A stretch of DNA of 64,000 nucleotides. Source: Portunus trituberculatus. Taxonomy: Eukaryota; Arthropoda; Malacostraca; Decapoda; Portunidae. This document shows, one piece after another, positions 12,321 to 25,820 of this stretch. The notes under the pieces are model-generated. The model saw nothing but the letters and a program-made list of their open reading frames with translations. It was not told where the DNA came from and did not search any database. The DNA lies in contig NC_059289.1 in the NCBI RefSeq assembly GCF_017591435.1, positions 10,765,426-10,829,425 of the forward strand. Reading direction: 5' to 3'. The position numbers were made by a program, and so were the translations under genes. The first letter of the stretch is position 1. Every line of letters begins with the position of its first letter.

Positions 12321-14329
12321 GTGAGTCAGGAACAAAGGTGACGCTAGCTGTGTGGAGGCTGCGGCTCGTGCTGCTGGAGGTGAGTACTGCTCTGGTGTGG
12401 TGTGGACCTTTTATCCGATTTATATTTATGTGGAAAGAACATGGCCAAATGCGACACAGACCAAGGCAATGAGGACAGACAGCTTCTTTGGTCATTTGTA
12501 GAGTTTTACTAAACAGGAAGCTAATAGCTTACTCTATTGTAACTGAATTCTTAATTATTTTTTTCACATGGGTGAGGACACAACGTGCTTGTACCGTTCG
12601 ATGGGTGTTGGAGTATTGTGAGATAGGCGGGATGAGGATGTGCAGCAGGCGGTGGCATAACACCCCGGCTGGAGCGCTGAAGCTGCAGCGTCGCTGTCAC
12701 TGGTTGCATGGTTCACGCCTCGGACAATTGAATGAGTGTTCTTAATCCAATCAATGAAACCAATTCAGTTATTTGATTTGATATATATTCAGCAACACTT
12801 TATTGCCATGAATGGGCAGACAGAGTGACAGACAGGCGGGCGTACACAGACACAGCCAGACTACACATTCAATCACATGCCAAAAATTCTGAAGTGATGA
12901 TGAACAATATCACTCTCGTGCGTGGCCGCCATCAGGAGAAACACCCACCAGCACAGGGCAGTGTTGTTTACCGCGGCGGCTGGCGTCATCATGCTGGACG
13001 TGCTGTGCCGGGTCAAGGGTGGTGTGTGGCCCCGTTTCAGCCACTCCATAGTTGCTGTGAGGCTACCTTCCCATACTGGGCCAGGAATCAATCTCTCACA
13101 ACACAGTGGCCGTGTCATACATGCGGTGCAACACATGCATGGTTCACACCGAGGATCTCCACGTGCCCTAATACTGCCAGGAATCGGCACTTTCCTTCCT
13201 CCGCCATCTCGGATGAGGCACCACACGGACAACCTCCACAAGACATAAAGAGAGCGGACCTGCCTCCTCTTTGCTCGCCTTCTACTTTATCCTTTGCATT
13301 TGTTCTTCCCATGGATCTTTTCCCGAGGTACGTTGGCAGCCGCGCTACCCACGGGAACACGGATTCGCAACCTCGTGAGATCAGCATTTGTCTCAGCTTG
13401 AAGCTGCTGCACTGCACATCGTGGCGTTGTCGTGCTGGTCCTGATCCGGTGACCAGCGAGACGCAGCATCACGTCGGGGCTCCAGTAAAGCCTTGCACTA
13501 GCGAAATCTAAAAGGACTCATGTTGTTGGCAGTTTGAAGGTAATGTCGAGGCATGCACGAGGCTTACCGCGGCGCCTGGCCGTCCATTTTCTGTAACGAA
13601 TCAGTAAGCGAGGCAAAGCTGATTTTTATGTAAACACTTTGTATCACTTACCCCGCCAAACCCTTAAACGAGCCACACGGGAGCAAGACGTTGTGGTGGT
13701 GGTGCTTCGCTCAATGTCTTATGAGTGACATAAAGTAGCAGATCTGGTAGCCAGCGTTGTGTTATCTGTGGTGTCAGCGCGTGCCACTACACTAGAGCCA
13801 AGTGTATTTACCACTATGTCGAGCGCTGCCCACAACTGACCCACGCGCTAAAGGTCCGTGCAGCAAACATACCATACAGATAGGAGGGAGAAGAGGAAGA
13901 TGGCCAGCAATTGTTACTAAGATTTATCTGTGTCATTGGTCGCAGTCTGGTTAACATGCCAGCAGCTCGCGCGTATACAGTGCTGGGTGAGAGCAGAGCG
14001 TGTCCGGCGAGAAGAATCGCTGCTGGACACAGACGAAGGGCCGCACCTCGCCTCAGCTTAATGGGCACACCACGCAGCGACACTCGTGGTGGTGCTGCGG
14101 ACATTCCTCGCACCTCCAGGCATTCGCAGCGACGCGTACCGTAATTCACTCACGCTAGGGGAATGCTGAAGTGCGGCGCGTGGAGTAGTGCGGGCGAGGA
14201 GTCATATTCATCCTAGGACATTTCTTCATGATGTATTCTTCATGGTATTTCCCCATGTTGACATTTGCTACCCTGACGTGCTCCCCGTAGACGTATTCCC
14301 CTCCAGACACCTCCTGCTGTATCCTGCCT
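12321..14329. other. 2-kb GC-richer low-copy interval
   Basis: The least repetitive, most gene-like composition in the left half. A donor-like GAG|GTGAGTACT sits at about 12378. Open frames on both strands between 12825 and 14149 are the longest non-repetitive ones in the window, but none reads as a known domain, and overlapping frames on both strands are expected where GC is high. Confidence 0.45.
12825..13511 (+). other. Unrecognised 228-codon open frame, doubtful
   Basis: ATG-to-stop frame of 228 codons in non-repetitive DNA. The product is rich in His, Pro, Cys, Arg and Ser, with no signal peptide, membrane segment or motif I recognise. Long minus-strand frames overlap it (12873-13241 and 13115-13417), so length alone may reflect few AT-rich stops. 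It could be a chance frame, part of a repeat, or a lineage-specific gene; chance is the most likely. Confidence 0.12.
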
Positions 14330-14340
14330 CACAACACATA

Positions 14341-14510
14341 CCACACAACCACCACACACCACACCACAACCATACACCACACCGCCACCACACACCACAC
14401 CACAACCACACACCACACCACCACCACACACCACACCACCACCGACAGGCAGTGAGACAGACACACAGACAGACAGACAAACAAACAGGCACTCTATTCA
14501 CCGACACACA
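14341..14510 (+). repeat. CCACACCA-type minisatellite and (CAGA)n
   Basis: Repeated CACCACACACCACACCACAA units to about 14448, then CAGACAGACAGACAAACAAA at about 14456-14488. Confidence 0.85.
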
Positions 14511-14778
14511 CACACTTTTAAGGACGCTCAGAACCATCATTACTGTAATTCCTTGCTAATGGAGGATTACACTTTAAGCCATAAAACACCCTCGCCAGCC
14601 CGGCCTGCGCTTCCCTGTGTACACCTGCTGCCCGGCGTGTGTGGGTGGTGGAGGAAGGGGGGGGAGGCGCCAATGCCCACCTAGTCTGTATCTTCTCCCC
14701 TCTCCTCCTCTCTATCCATCCTTACTAGCCCAGAGCCTAAATCGAGAAACCCATTAGTCAATCAGCTGAGTAGGATCA

Positions 14779-14887
<109 letters not shown>

Positions 14888-15017
14888 CTCAACATTCACA
14901 GCCTAAATACACAATTCTCGTTGCTCTATAGGCTGAATCAAGATTAGGAATGGTGGAATAGATTAATTTGTATTCCAAGCACGGAATTCGGATGAACACC
15001 AGGAATGACCTGCTTAC

Positions 15018-15089
15018 TCTCCTCTTCCTACTCCTCCTCTTCTTCCTCTCCTTCATCTTCTTCCTCCTCCTCCTCCTCCTCCTCATGCT
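15018..15089 (+). repeat. (TCC)n microsatellite
   Basis: CTC/TCC triplets with a few TTC interruptions. Confidence 0.9.
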
Positions 15090-15244
15090 CACCCTCATCT
15101 CGTTCAGCTCAGCATCACCCAGACTAGAATGGTTCAGGCTAACACTTTAGTATTTTAGATAAATCATTCCTTATGGCATTTTCATCCCTTAACGGCCCTG
15201 GTGGTCATAAATAAGTCCCTGAGCATCGTGTGCCCCGTTCCGTA

Positions 15245-15600
15245 ACTTGCCCTGCCTTGTCCTGCCTTGTCCTGCCTTGTTTTGCCTTGTGCTACCTTGC
15301 CCTGACTTGTCTTGCCTTGCTTTTCCTTGTGCTGCCTTGCCCTGCCTTTTCCTGCCTTGCTTTGCCTTTCCTTTCCTTTCCCTGCCTTGTCCTTTCTTGC
15401 CCTGTCTTGCCCTGCCTTGCCCTGCCTTGTCCTGCCTTGCTTTGCCTTGCCTTCCCTTGTCCTGCCTTCTCCTGCCTTCCCTTGCCTTGCCCTGCCCTGC
15501 CCTGCCTTGCGCTGCTTTGCCTTACCTTGTCCTGCCTTGCCTTGCCTTGTCCTGCCTTGCCCTGCTTTGCCCTGCCTTGCCTTACCTTGCCCTGCCTTCC
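15245..15600 (+). repeat. 10-bp minisatellite (CCTGCCTTGT)n
   Basis: About 35 units of CCTGCCTTG(T/C) with single-base variants, including TTTGCCTTGC and CCTGCCCTGC. The Leu/Pro/Cys/Ala frames on plus (up to 147 codons) and Gln/Gly/Lys/Ala frames on minus are by-products of the repeat. Confidence 0.95.
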
Positions 15601-16025
15601 TCGCACCGCTTATTGCTTCATTTTGTCACTAGAGGGCTTTGGTGAGTGTCCCTTGTGCCATCTGACGGGCTGAGTGTAAGTGGTTGGTGCCTGAAAGCTT
15701 TGAAGTGACATTAGTGGCAATGGCAGCATAATTAGTAATAGTAAAAGTAATCGTATGTTCTGACACGGCGCACATATCTCTATCTAATTAGTGAGAGAAG
15801 ACACGTGGGCGAGTAGCAACAAGTCACACAATAACGATAGCAGTGACGGAAACAGTAAAGAAGCAGTGGTAGTCATGGAAGATACAATGTTAGTGGCGCA
15901 TCAATGAACAGTGGCGGCGATAGCGGCAGGAGGGCGGCGGTGGAGGCTCGGTTCTCTAATCCACGCTGGTAATTAGGACCACTGCACCTCTCAGCCAATT
16001 AATACCTTATTAGGGGAGCGAATGA

Positions 16026-16028
<3 letters not shown>
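15601..16028. other. Low-copy interval; nothing recognised
   Basis: Scattered AGTAAT/AGTGGC words but no fixed unit and no ORF of note. Confidence 0.5.

Positions 16029-16088
<60 letters not shown>
16029..16088 (+). repeat. (GA)n microsatellite
   Basis: About 30 pure units. Confidence 0.97.
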
Positions 16089-16091
<3 letters not shown>

Positions 16092-16290
16092 TGGGAGGAG
16101 TGGTTACCAGAAGAACAAGACTTATGAAATCTTCCTCTCTCGTTCTTCCCCACCCACCTCCTCATCCTCTAAATGAATGTCCTAAGGGAAGTTATGTAGA
16201 CGTCTCTCAGCAAAAGAAATGGACTAGTTGGTATATCCTTAGTTTAAGTCTGACAGAGGGGCGGGCAGACTTTGATCCTGATGTAACACG

Positions 16291-17345
<1,055 letters not shown>

Positions 17346-17467
17346 GGATGATGGTGAAGGTGGTGGTGGTGATGATGATGGGAGTGAGGAGATATCTAGC
17401 AATGGTTAATGGTGATGAAGGTAGTGGTGGTGATGGTGATGTGAGTGCAGAGTTACCTGGCAGTGGG
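17346..17467 (+). repeat. Two-unit ~62-bp tandem duplication, GGT/GAT-rich
   Basis: GATGGTGAAGGTGGTGGTGG...GAGATATCTAGCAATGGTTAAT is followed directly by a diverged second unit ending GAGTTACCTGGCAGTGGGTAAT. Confidence 0.75.
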
Positions 17468-18476
17468 TAATAGTGGTTTAGTTAACAACTCACCGTGTTT
17501 AGCTTTGGCTGAAGGTGTTGATTCATTGGCACTTTGATGGTGTGATGCAGAACGGAACATAAGGTCGGTATTTTGCAGTGAGTTGTGGATGTAATGTTTT
17601 ATTTTCCTTTCCATCTCGGTGTTCCCTTTGCCTTCCTCTCAGAGGCATTACGAGTAAGACCTAATGGTGTGTTCCTTTGTCTGTGCCACCTTATGTAAAC
17701 TTGACTGAATTATTAAGACGACAAAGGCCTTCCCGCGGCATCCACCATAACGTACCCAGCAAGCCCTGTCACCTCGGCCAAGTGTTGTGCCTTGCGGCGT
17801 TCACCTCTGTTACGGACCATCAGGCTGCCGTTGTACATTATTTACTGGTTTGTATGAACGGCCTTAATGCGTCACGGACTCCAAGGTGAATGTCATGGCA
17901 GCTGTGAACCCTTCATAGCGACATTAAACACGCATGTGAGTACACACGCACACACATTATATTCCCTAGCCATTCCCTGGTGACAACGATGCCAACACCG
18001 CCGCCTCACGTGCACCACGGCACGCCATAGCCCCATAACGGCCCGCACTGGGCTCAGCTTTAACTATTCCAGTAATGCAGAGTTTGATATAAAGCATTTT
18101 TATCTTTAAATCGGTTTTAGAAATGGATAAGAAAAAGAAGGTTAGGTTAAAATTCATGTGTGGAAGGTCCCGAGGTGCGTCCCTGAAAGCTGGCCAAGAG
18201 TCCTGAGCTCAAACATTTTAGAAAGTCATATTAGTGCGGAACGGGCTGTGGGGCAAAGCAACGCCATGGTGCGGGATTCACACTGCAAGTATAGTTGTGG
18301 AGCAGCATGGGCGGGGCGCGGAAGGCCCTAAGGGAATGGTTGGACTCAGCTCTACAGTGGCGAGTCGCTGACTTAATCCTGACAACATGCACGACAGCCA
18401 TTAGCACAATTTTTACTCATCTATTGTCCATCTCATTGAAGTGTCTTAAGTGACATGGGCTAGTGGGGACGTCTCC
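17468..18476. other. 1-kb low-copy interval; no gene seen
   Basis: Balanced composition with no tandem structure. Small frames (for example 17677-17889) match no known family. Confidence 0.5.
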
Positions 18477-18510
18477 GGTGGTGGTGGTGGTGGTGATAGT
18501 GGTGGTTCTC
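18477..18510 (+). repeat. (GGT)n triplet repeat
   Basis: About ten GGT triplets with one GAT interruption. Confidence 0.85.
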
Positions 18511-18550
18511 CTTTCATTAACCACATTAGTATACCCTCCCACTTTAAGAG

Positions 18551-19653
<1,103 letters not shown>

Positions 19654-19861
19654 CGGCGCGTGTGTGTCGGCGCGTGCATTCATCCTTTCATTGCCAGGAT
19701 CACCATCTCCCCTGCCGCCTCTCAGTGTTCGGGGGCATAATCCACCACGAGCATTGTAACATTACTGGCATGAGGGGAGCTGAAGACTTTCCCTCCTTCG
19801 CTCTCTCTTCCGTGTCTTTAACGCTATTCCCTCTCGCTTTCCCGCTGTTTACTGCATCTCG

Positions 19862-19890
19862 CTAATTCTTCTTTCTTTTCACAGGTGAGT
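19862..19890 (+). other. Fused 3'/5' splice-site consensus (candidate recursive-splicing ratchet point)
   Basis: GCTAAT (branch-point-like, about 18-22 nt upstream), an almost pure pyrimidine tract TTCTTCTTTCTTTTC, then ACAG|GTGAGT with the junction at 19884/19885. In Drosophila, ratchet points of long introns have the form (Y)nNCAG|GTRAGT with no exon between. It could equally be an ordinary acceptor whose exon starts GTGAGT; a weak donor GTG|GTGAGC lies at 19925/19926 and would make a 41-nt exon. Function is inference. Confidence 0.4.
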
Positions 19891-21738
19891 GTCTCCTCGA
19901 TGACTCGGCCTCGCTGTGTCGTGTGGTGAGCTGGGGAGTGTCCTTGTTTTGGTGAGTGTTCTGTGCTACTTTTGTTTGTCAAGGAATATCAATGTGTGTC
20001 TCAGGTGTCGATGTGTGCTGTGTTTGTGCTTTGTTGAGTTATAGATGGTTTATTTAATGTTTTTATTGCGTACAGCGCTGAAAAAAAGAAATAAATATGG
20101 TGAGTCAAAGAAGTCGAATTTGTTGAAAGGGTCCTTTAAGTAGACCTGGTTAATGCGCAGTGCAATGAAGCAGATGAGAGCAGTGAGGGAAGAAGGTTCA
20201 TTTGTCTGCACTACACTAATCTGTCGAGGCGTTGGTCATTACTAGGCTTTCGGGAAAGAAGTCATCGTCTCTTCAGTCTTTTCCACAAAGATAATGTAGA
20301 GGAACAAAGGAAAGTCATTGCTAAGCACACCACAGCACTGGCGGCGTGGCAGCAGCGCCTGATGGTGGTAAAGGTCGCTGCCAGGGAGGGCAAGAAGCCT
20401 CCGTGGTCAGAGTGTTCGTTGGCAAGTTTTCCTTATTGGGTAACGTCGCGTGTGAGGACAAAGTTTTCACTTTTTCCGCCTTATTTTTTTATTTTGTCTG
20501 GAAAGTTAATAACTCATTCCAAGTCTGTGCGGGGAGGCAACACTTGCTTCCACAAGTTACTTTTGACGAGACAAAGGTTGGCAGTATAGCGCCGCGCTGC
20601 GCCATGCCGGGCATGCTCGCCCAACAGGCTGGGCGCAGCGCGGCTAGAGGCTTGATTGCTCGTTAAGGGATCATACGTCGTTGGAGCCACTCATTGATGG
20701 CTTGCTTCATGACTCCTGAGGCGCACGACACTCCGGATTATGGAGCAGCAGCAGCAGCAGCAGGAAGTTTCCTCCCAGCTCGCCAGATCATCCGACACAT
20801 AAAATATTAAGAGCGAATCTCGGGTTTGTGGACCACCAGCCTCGCCACACGCGGCCACCAGGCGGCCTGAGATGGCTATTACCCAGCTGGACCAAGTGCC
20901 GCAAAGCCCCTCCTGAGAGTCGTGTCCGGTGATGCAGGCGTGCAGGCGAGGAGGTTTAGGCAGGTAAATGGGCGCTGCCCATCCTGAGCCTGAGAGCAAG
21001 GACTCTACCAGCGATGCGCCACCACCAACACATTACACATTACGGGCCATTAACACCCTGAAATTGCATATTTTCCGGCTGACTGACTTACTTTGATAAC
21101 ATGAGGGTCTGGATTGAACGGGAGGAGTCTGTGCTGATGAGAAATATTTGTTGGATGGAGGGCAGCGCGATGTGAGTTGATTGTAGCAAGGCGGTGAAAA
21201 GAAACATGTGGAGACCCAAATTATTATGGCTGCTATCTGCTGCGATCTTGCTAAGGAGGGTAGCTCAGGCCGGCTTAGTGGAGGGAAGGGAAGGGAAAGG
21301 GAGGCTATGAAGGAAAGTTCTCTGAAAAGGGAATAACGAGCAGGGAAAAAAGGAGAGGATTAACGGACGGGACACACGCTGGGTCGCGACACTCCCCGAT
21401 TCCCGCACGGCCTGTCATCTGCTGTCCTAGGAGGGAGACAAGACCAAGGCCGCTGATGACGTGCGTGTGTCAAGACTTAAAATTAAACTGTATTGATTTA
21501 GTGTTGTTGCAATCATAGTATTAGTGTGACAGATGAGCGGCAGTGACTCCCTCTTCAGTGTTGGAATCACCAGTTAGTTTGACGAGTCACGAGTGTTAGT
21601 TAGTTTTGGATTAGTGTGTCGAAATGAAAGCTGATATTATTTTTGGATTGAATTATAGTTATTCGACAGCAACATTATAAAAGGCGAGCATCAATGGTTC
21701 TATCCGTTAGCAGTCACGATAATGTTTGAGTCAAATTG
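19891..21738. other. 1.85-kb low-copy interval; no gene seen
   Basis: Mixed composition with a short CAGCAGCAGCAG run at about 20745-20762. Small open frames (20346-20666, 20691-20999) match nothing I recognise. A weak tRNA-like A-box resemblance on minus near 20985-21030 lacks a B box. Confidence 0.5.
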
Positions 21739-21947
21739 TTGATCTCTTCAGTACACGTTTTTCATATTTATTTTGGTTACTATTTTGGCGATTTTATATA
21801 GATTCAAAAACATACGTTGGAATTAGAATGGTAAAGACTGTGACCATTAATCTTTTGACCTCCATATACCATTCCTTGTGCGAATAAAATAGTCAAATCA
21901 TACTAAAAAATCAAGGTAAAAATGCGTCTTAGTACTGTAAGAACTAA
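21739..21947 (+). mobile_element. TTAA-flanked MITE (MITE-1), copy 3, diverged
   Basis: Shares CATATTTATTTTGGTTACTAT, CCATTAATCTTTTGACCTCC and AAGGTAAAAATGCGTC with the family. Both flanking TTAA sites are eroded (right side CTAA). Confidence 0.75.
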
Positions 21948-22548
21948 GCAAACCTTCAACTGTCCATCACAAACAGCAGACAACAACCGTCTCACCAGTC
22001 TGTGTACAACTGCTACGTCTTCAGACACAACAAACTTCCACGTGCACGGAATGGATTATTAAATTAGGTAGACCTTAGACAGCTCACCTCTACCCTCGAT
22101 CCCTGCCATGCTCCACCCTACCGGCACGCACAGTCATCCTGCGTGAACCCTGCTTGTGGAGACGTGAGGGAGTCTGGAGTATGCAAGGCACGGACTGGAC
22201 GCTGCCGTGCCTCATTAGCCGACGCTTTATACTGCAACCTGCGCTGTGTTTAGCCAAGATCTGCCTTCCTTTGCCTCGCCAACCAGTCCTTTCTCAGACA
22301 TATGCGTCGAATTAGCCAATGTTACTTGACTTAATCCGTGGTGTTCTATAGGCGCGTGTACCCAGGGAGTGTGTTTGGAGTGTGCCAGGAGATGGGAGGG
22401 AGTGCGTTGTGCTGTGTCGAGGAATAATCAAGAGGCATGTCACGGTGAAGGAGAAGCGAAAGAGTTTGCTTGTTCACCATAAACGTAATTCATCATCTGT
22501 TGACTCTGGCAGCTCGGCAAACAAAGTGAAGGCTCCGTGGTGCGCCGC
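21948..22548. other. Low-copy interval; nothing recognised
   Basis: Balanced composition, no repeat unit and no supportable ORF. Confidence 0.5.
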
Positions 22549-22762
22549 AGGGAGGGATGGGAAGGGATGGGAAGGGAAGGGGAGGGGAGAAATGGGAAGG
22601 ATAGGAAGGGAAGACAAAGGAAGGAAGGTAAGGGAAGGGAAGGGAAGAGAACAGAAGGGAAGGGAAGGGAAGGGAAGGGAAGAGAAGGGAAGGGAAGGGA
22701 AGAAAAAGGGAGAGATGGGAAGAACGAGAAAGCTAGGAAGGGAAGGAAGGGAAGGTAGATAT
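22549..22762 (+). repeat. (GGGAA)n-type pentanucleotide minisatellite
   Basis: Long run of AAGGG/GGGAA units with GATGG, AGAGA and AAAGG variants; all-purine plus strand. The Gly/Lys/Arg/Glu frames over it are artefacts. Confidence 0.93.
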
Positions 22763-22881
22763 GTATGATAGGTAGGGATGGGAAGTGGAAGTGGAGTAAA
22801 GTAAAGAATAGGAAGAAAAGTTAAGGAAGGATTTATTTATTCTTTGATCTGCCTCCGTTTGGTCTCCTCTGTTGTTGACTC

Positions 22882-22942
<61 letters not shown>

Positions 22943-22970
22943 AAGTAGTAGTAATAGTAGCAGTAGTATT
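22882..22970 (+). repeat. (GTA)n microsatellite
   Basis: About 29 AGT units with a few GAA, AAT and AGC variants near the right end. Confidence 0.95.
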
Positions 22971-23490
22971 GACTTTCTTAATGAGCAGCTGGTGTTTTTT
23001 GTATTTTCTTCTCTTTTTTTGCCTCTTTTCATCATTTAAGAGTCTGGCCCGGAGCTACACGCACTAAATAAGAAAAAAAGAACTGCTTAATTGCTGTTCC
23101 CTAAAAATAACTTAGATAAAGAAAAAGAGAAGGGCTGGCAGGCTTTTGGATGGTTTAATTCCGAGCAATGTTTTACTTTTTAGTCTCTGTTTGTCTATTC
23201 ACTTTTTTTTTCGTGAAGTATAAACGTTACACAACCAGAGCGAGGAATTGTGTAACTAGAGATTACGAACATATAACATTTTTTTCTTCCTTTGCTTATG
23301 TGCACGATACTCGCAAAAAATAAAATGAAATAACGAACAATCTTTTCTAATATTTGTACAGCTGAGCAACACAAAACTAACTAATACATATTTACTACGG
23401 AAAGCACGGTAGAGTTAGTGTCAGTAGCAGAGGGAGTTTTAGGAGAAGGCTGGATGTATTCATGGGTAGAGACAGTAGCTGGGTATAGGA
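22971..23490. other. AT-rich low-copy interval; nothing recognised
   Basis: T-rich and A-rich stretches without a gene or repeat unit. Confidence 0.5.
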
Positions 23491-23745
23491 AGTTATGTTA
23501 TGTTAGGTTAGGTTAGGTTTCGTTAAGTTAGGTTATGTTGGGTTTTGGTTAGGTTGGGTTGGGTTGGGTTAAGTTTGGCTACGTTAGGTTAAGTTGGGTT
23601 AAGTTGGGTTGATTAGGCTGTTGTGTTGGGTTTGGTCAAGTTAGGTTAGGTAGATATTGGTTAGATTAAGTTAGGTTTGCTTAGATTAGGTTAGATTAGC
23701 TTAGATTAGGTTAGGCTCGATTAGGTTAAGTTAAGTTAGCTTAGA
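23491..23745 (+). repeat. Degenerate TTAGG-type (interstitial telomere-like) tract
   Basis: GTTAGGTTAGGTTAGG at about 23503-23518, then about 230 bp of diverged GGTTA, GGGTT and TTAAG units. Orientation is opposite to the CCTAA-type tract at 1280-1622. Confidence 0.75.
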
Positions 23746-24123
23746 TATACGTTTGGGTATGTATGTTTTATATAAGAACGAAAAAGAAGAAATAATACAC
23801 GCATACTGCAAAAAAAAAAAAAAAACATCTTTTGGTGCCAGTTCAGTAGGGGGAGAGAAAGGAGTAAATGAATTAATGATAGGATAGGTGGACATGTAAT
23901 AGCAATAGGCAGGTGTGTGTTCTATCAATAGGTAGGTGTACGTTCAATCAAAAGGTAGAAGCGTGTGTAGGCCTCACGACTTCTTAGAGCTTCCCTTGTT
24001 TGTTTACGTTCTTTTGTAGCTTCCACCTAAAAGTTACATAGAGTAAAATCAGATTCATTAAAGTTATGTGTGATTATGAGAAAAAAAGTGTTACAGTGGA
24101 ATGGTTAAAGTAAAGATGGCAGG
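23746..24123. other. Low-copy interval with an A16 run; nothing recognised
   Basis: Poly(A) at about 23810-23825 followed by two diverged TAGGTAGGTGTNCGTTCNATCAA-like words near 23905-23960. Confidence 0.5.
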
Positions 24124-24337
24124 CTAACCCCTTCAGGACCAGGACATGTTTTAATATTGATTTTGCTCACAATTTGGTAATTTTTACACAGCTTCAGATA
24201 CTTACATGAGTATTAAAATAGTGAAGACTCTGGCCATCAATCTTCTCACTTCTATAGACTCTTCCTAATGTAAATAAAATCGCCTAATGGCACAAAAACT
24301 CAAAGGAAAAAATGCGTCCCAGTACTGGAGGAGCTAA
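24124..24337 (+). mobile_element. TTAA-flanked MITE (MITE-1), copy 4
   Basis: Full length. Left end CTAA|CCCCTTCAGGACCAGGACAT, right end CCCAGTACTGGAGGAG|CTAA. The same variant tetranucleotide CTAA flanks both ends, which fits a target-site duplication at a non-canonical site. Confidence 0.82.
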
Positions 24338-25310
24338 TTATTGAGATGGTTTTCCGTTTCCCATTACATTTTGTGCGATGGAGTTCGTGACACGCGCCAT
24401 TACCTAACCTGACGTAAGAGACACAGGCCAGCAGGGACAAAGGCGCCTCCCGTCCAGCGCTCCCTCCGATGATAAGCTTCATTGTCTCGAGTAAAAATGT
24501 TAAATCAATGCGTAACGAGGATCCTTTTTCTCCCTTTTTACGTCGGGGGAGATAATGAACGTCTAACGAGGGATTTCCTGGGCGCGAGGCATTGTGGGGG
24601 ATGACGTGGCGGCGCAGGGAGCAAGACAGGAGGAAGAATCAATGGTCTCTTATCCCAATTACTGGAAGGCGGCACGGCATCTTGGAAGGAGGACCGGTAT
24701 TGATGTGGCGGCGGCGATGGCGGCTGTGGTGGTGGTGGTGGTGGTGGTGGTGGTTGTGGTAGTGATGATGGTTTTATAAAAGAGTTGAAGGAGAAGTAGA
24801 TCTATAAATCCTAACTCAGATGTATGGTTTCTCTACACTACATACACAAAAGATAGATTAAAAAGACTAAAAGAAGAGTAAGATGTGATATGAATCCTTT
24901 ACGTGTGTGAGGGAAGATACTAATGGTGATGTGCTGCAAGTTAGGAGTAATATCAATGGTAATACAATTTACTTTGGAAACACACCCCAGCACATATTAA
25001 AGTCATATGCTTGTCAAGAAAAAAAATTGTAGAGTCGTTTAGTTGCCACCATGACCACCACCACAATCACCATCACCACCACCACCAGCACTACCGCTAC
25101 CCTGCACCACCAGCACGACCCCGGCAGACTATCCCAGATTTTGTGACGGAAAAATGAAATAAATAAAAGCATTACTGAGGGTGTAGCTGGTGCAGTGTTC
25201 GGTGCTCATTAAACACTGTGTGATGCTTGTGATGAAGTGGGGAAGGGCCGGACCAGCGCAACGGTACAGGGTCAAAGGGACGATATGAAAAGCAGCATAC
25301 CTTTTAAAGT
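24338..25310. other. Low-copy interval with short GGT and CCA triplet runs
   Basis: (GGT)n at about 24727-24763, preceded by GGCGGCGATGGCGGC, and CACCAC-type triplets at 25045-25110. No supportable gene. Confidence 0.5.
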
Positions 25311-25472
<162 letters not shown>

Positions 25473-25728
25473 GTATGACCTCTCTACATCGTTTAAATAC
25501 ATTAAAAACGCAGAAAAAGCACTTTCATGAATCCCTCCCTTCCCTCTCCCTAGCGGCCTTGCCTCTTGCCTCCCTCTCTCCCTGCCTGCTTCTCCCTCTG
25601 CCTCTCGCCTCCCCCCCACCGCTTGCCATACACTCATGCTCATGTACGCATACAGGACACATACGCCAGCCTCCCCCTCACTGCCACATCAACACTCACA
25701 CCCCGCCCCTACACCTCCAGTCCCAGTG

Positions 25729-25730
<2 letters not shown>

Positions 25731-25819
<89 letters not shown>
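25731..25819 (+). repeat. (CA)n microsatellite
   Basis: About 44 uninterrupted units. Confidence 0.97.

Positions 25820-25820
<1 letters not shown>

Noticed and set aside
14341..14448. CRISPR-like array of CCACACCA units
   Set aside because: Units are adjacent without spacers, and the window is eukaryotic; it is a minisatellite.
15230..15673. 147-codon Leu/Pro/Cys/Ala frame
   Set aside because: Translation of the 10-bp minisatellite; the repeat is open in several frames.
20985..21030. tRNA-like segment on the minus strand
   Set aside because: Only a weak A-box resemblance (GGTGGCGCATCGCTGGTAGAG) with no B box or cloverleaf.
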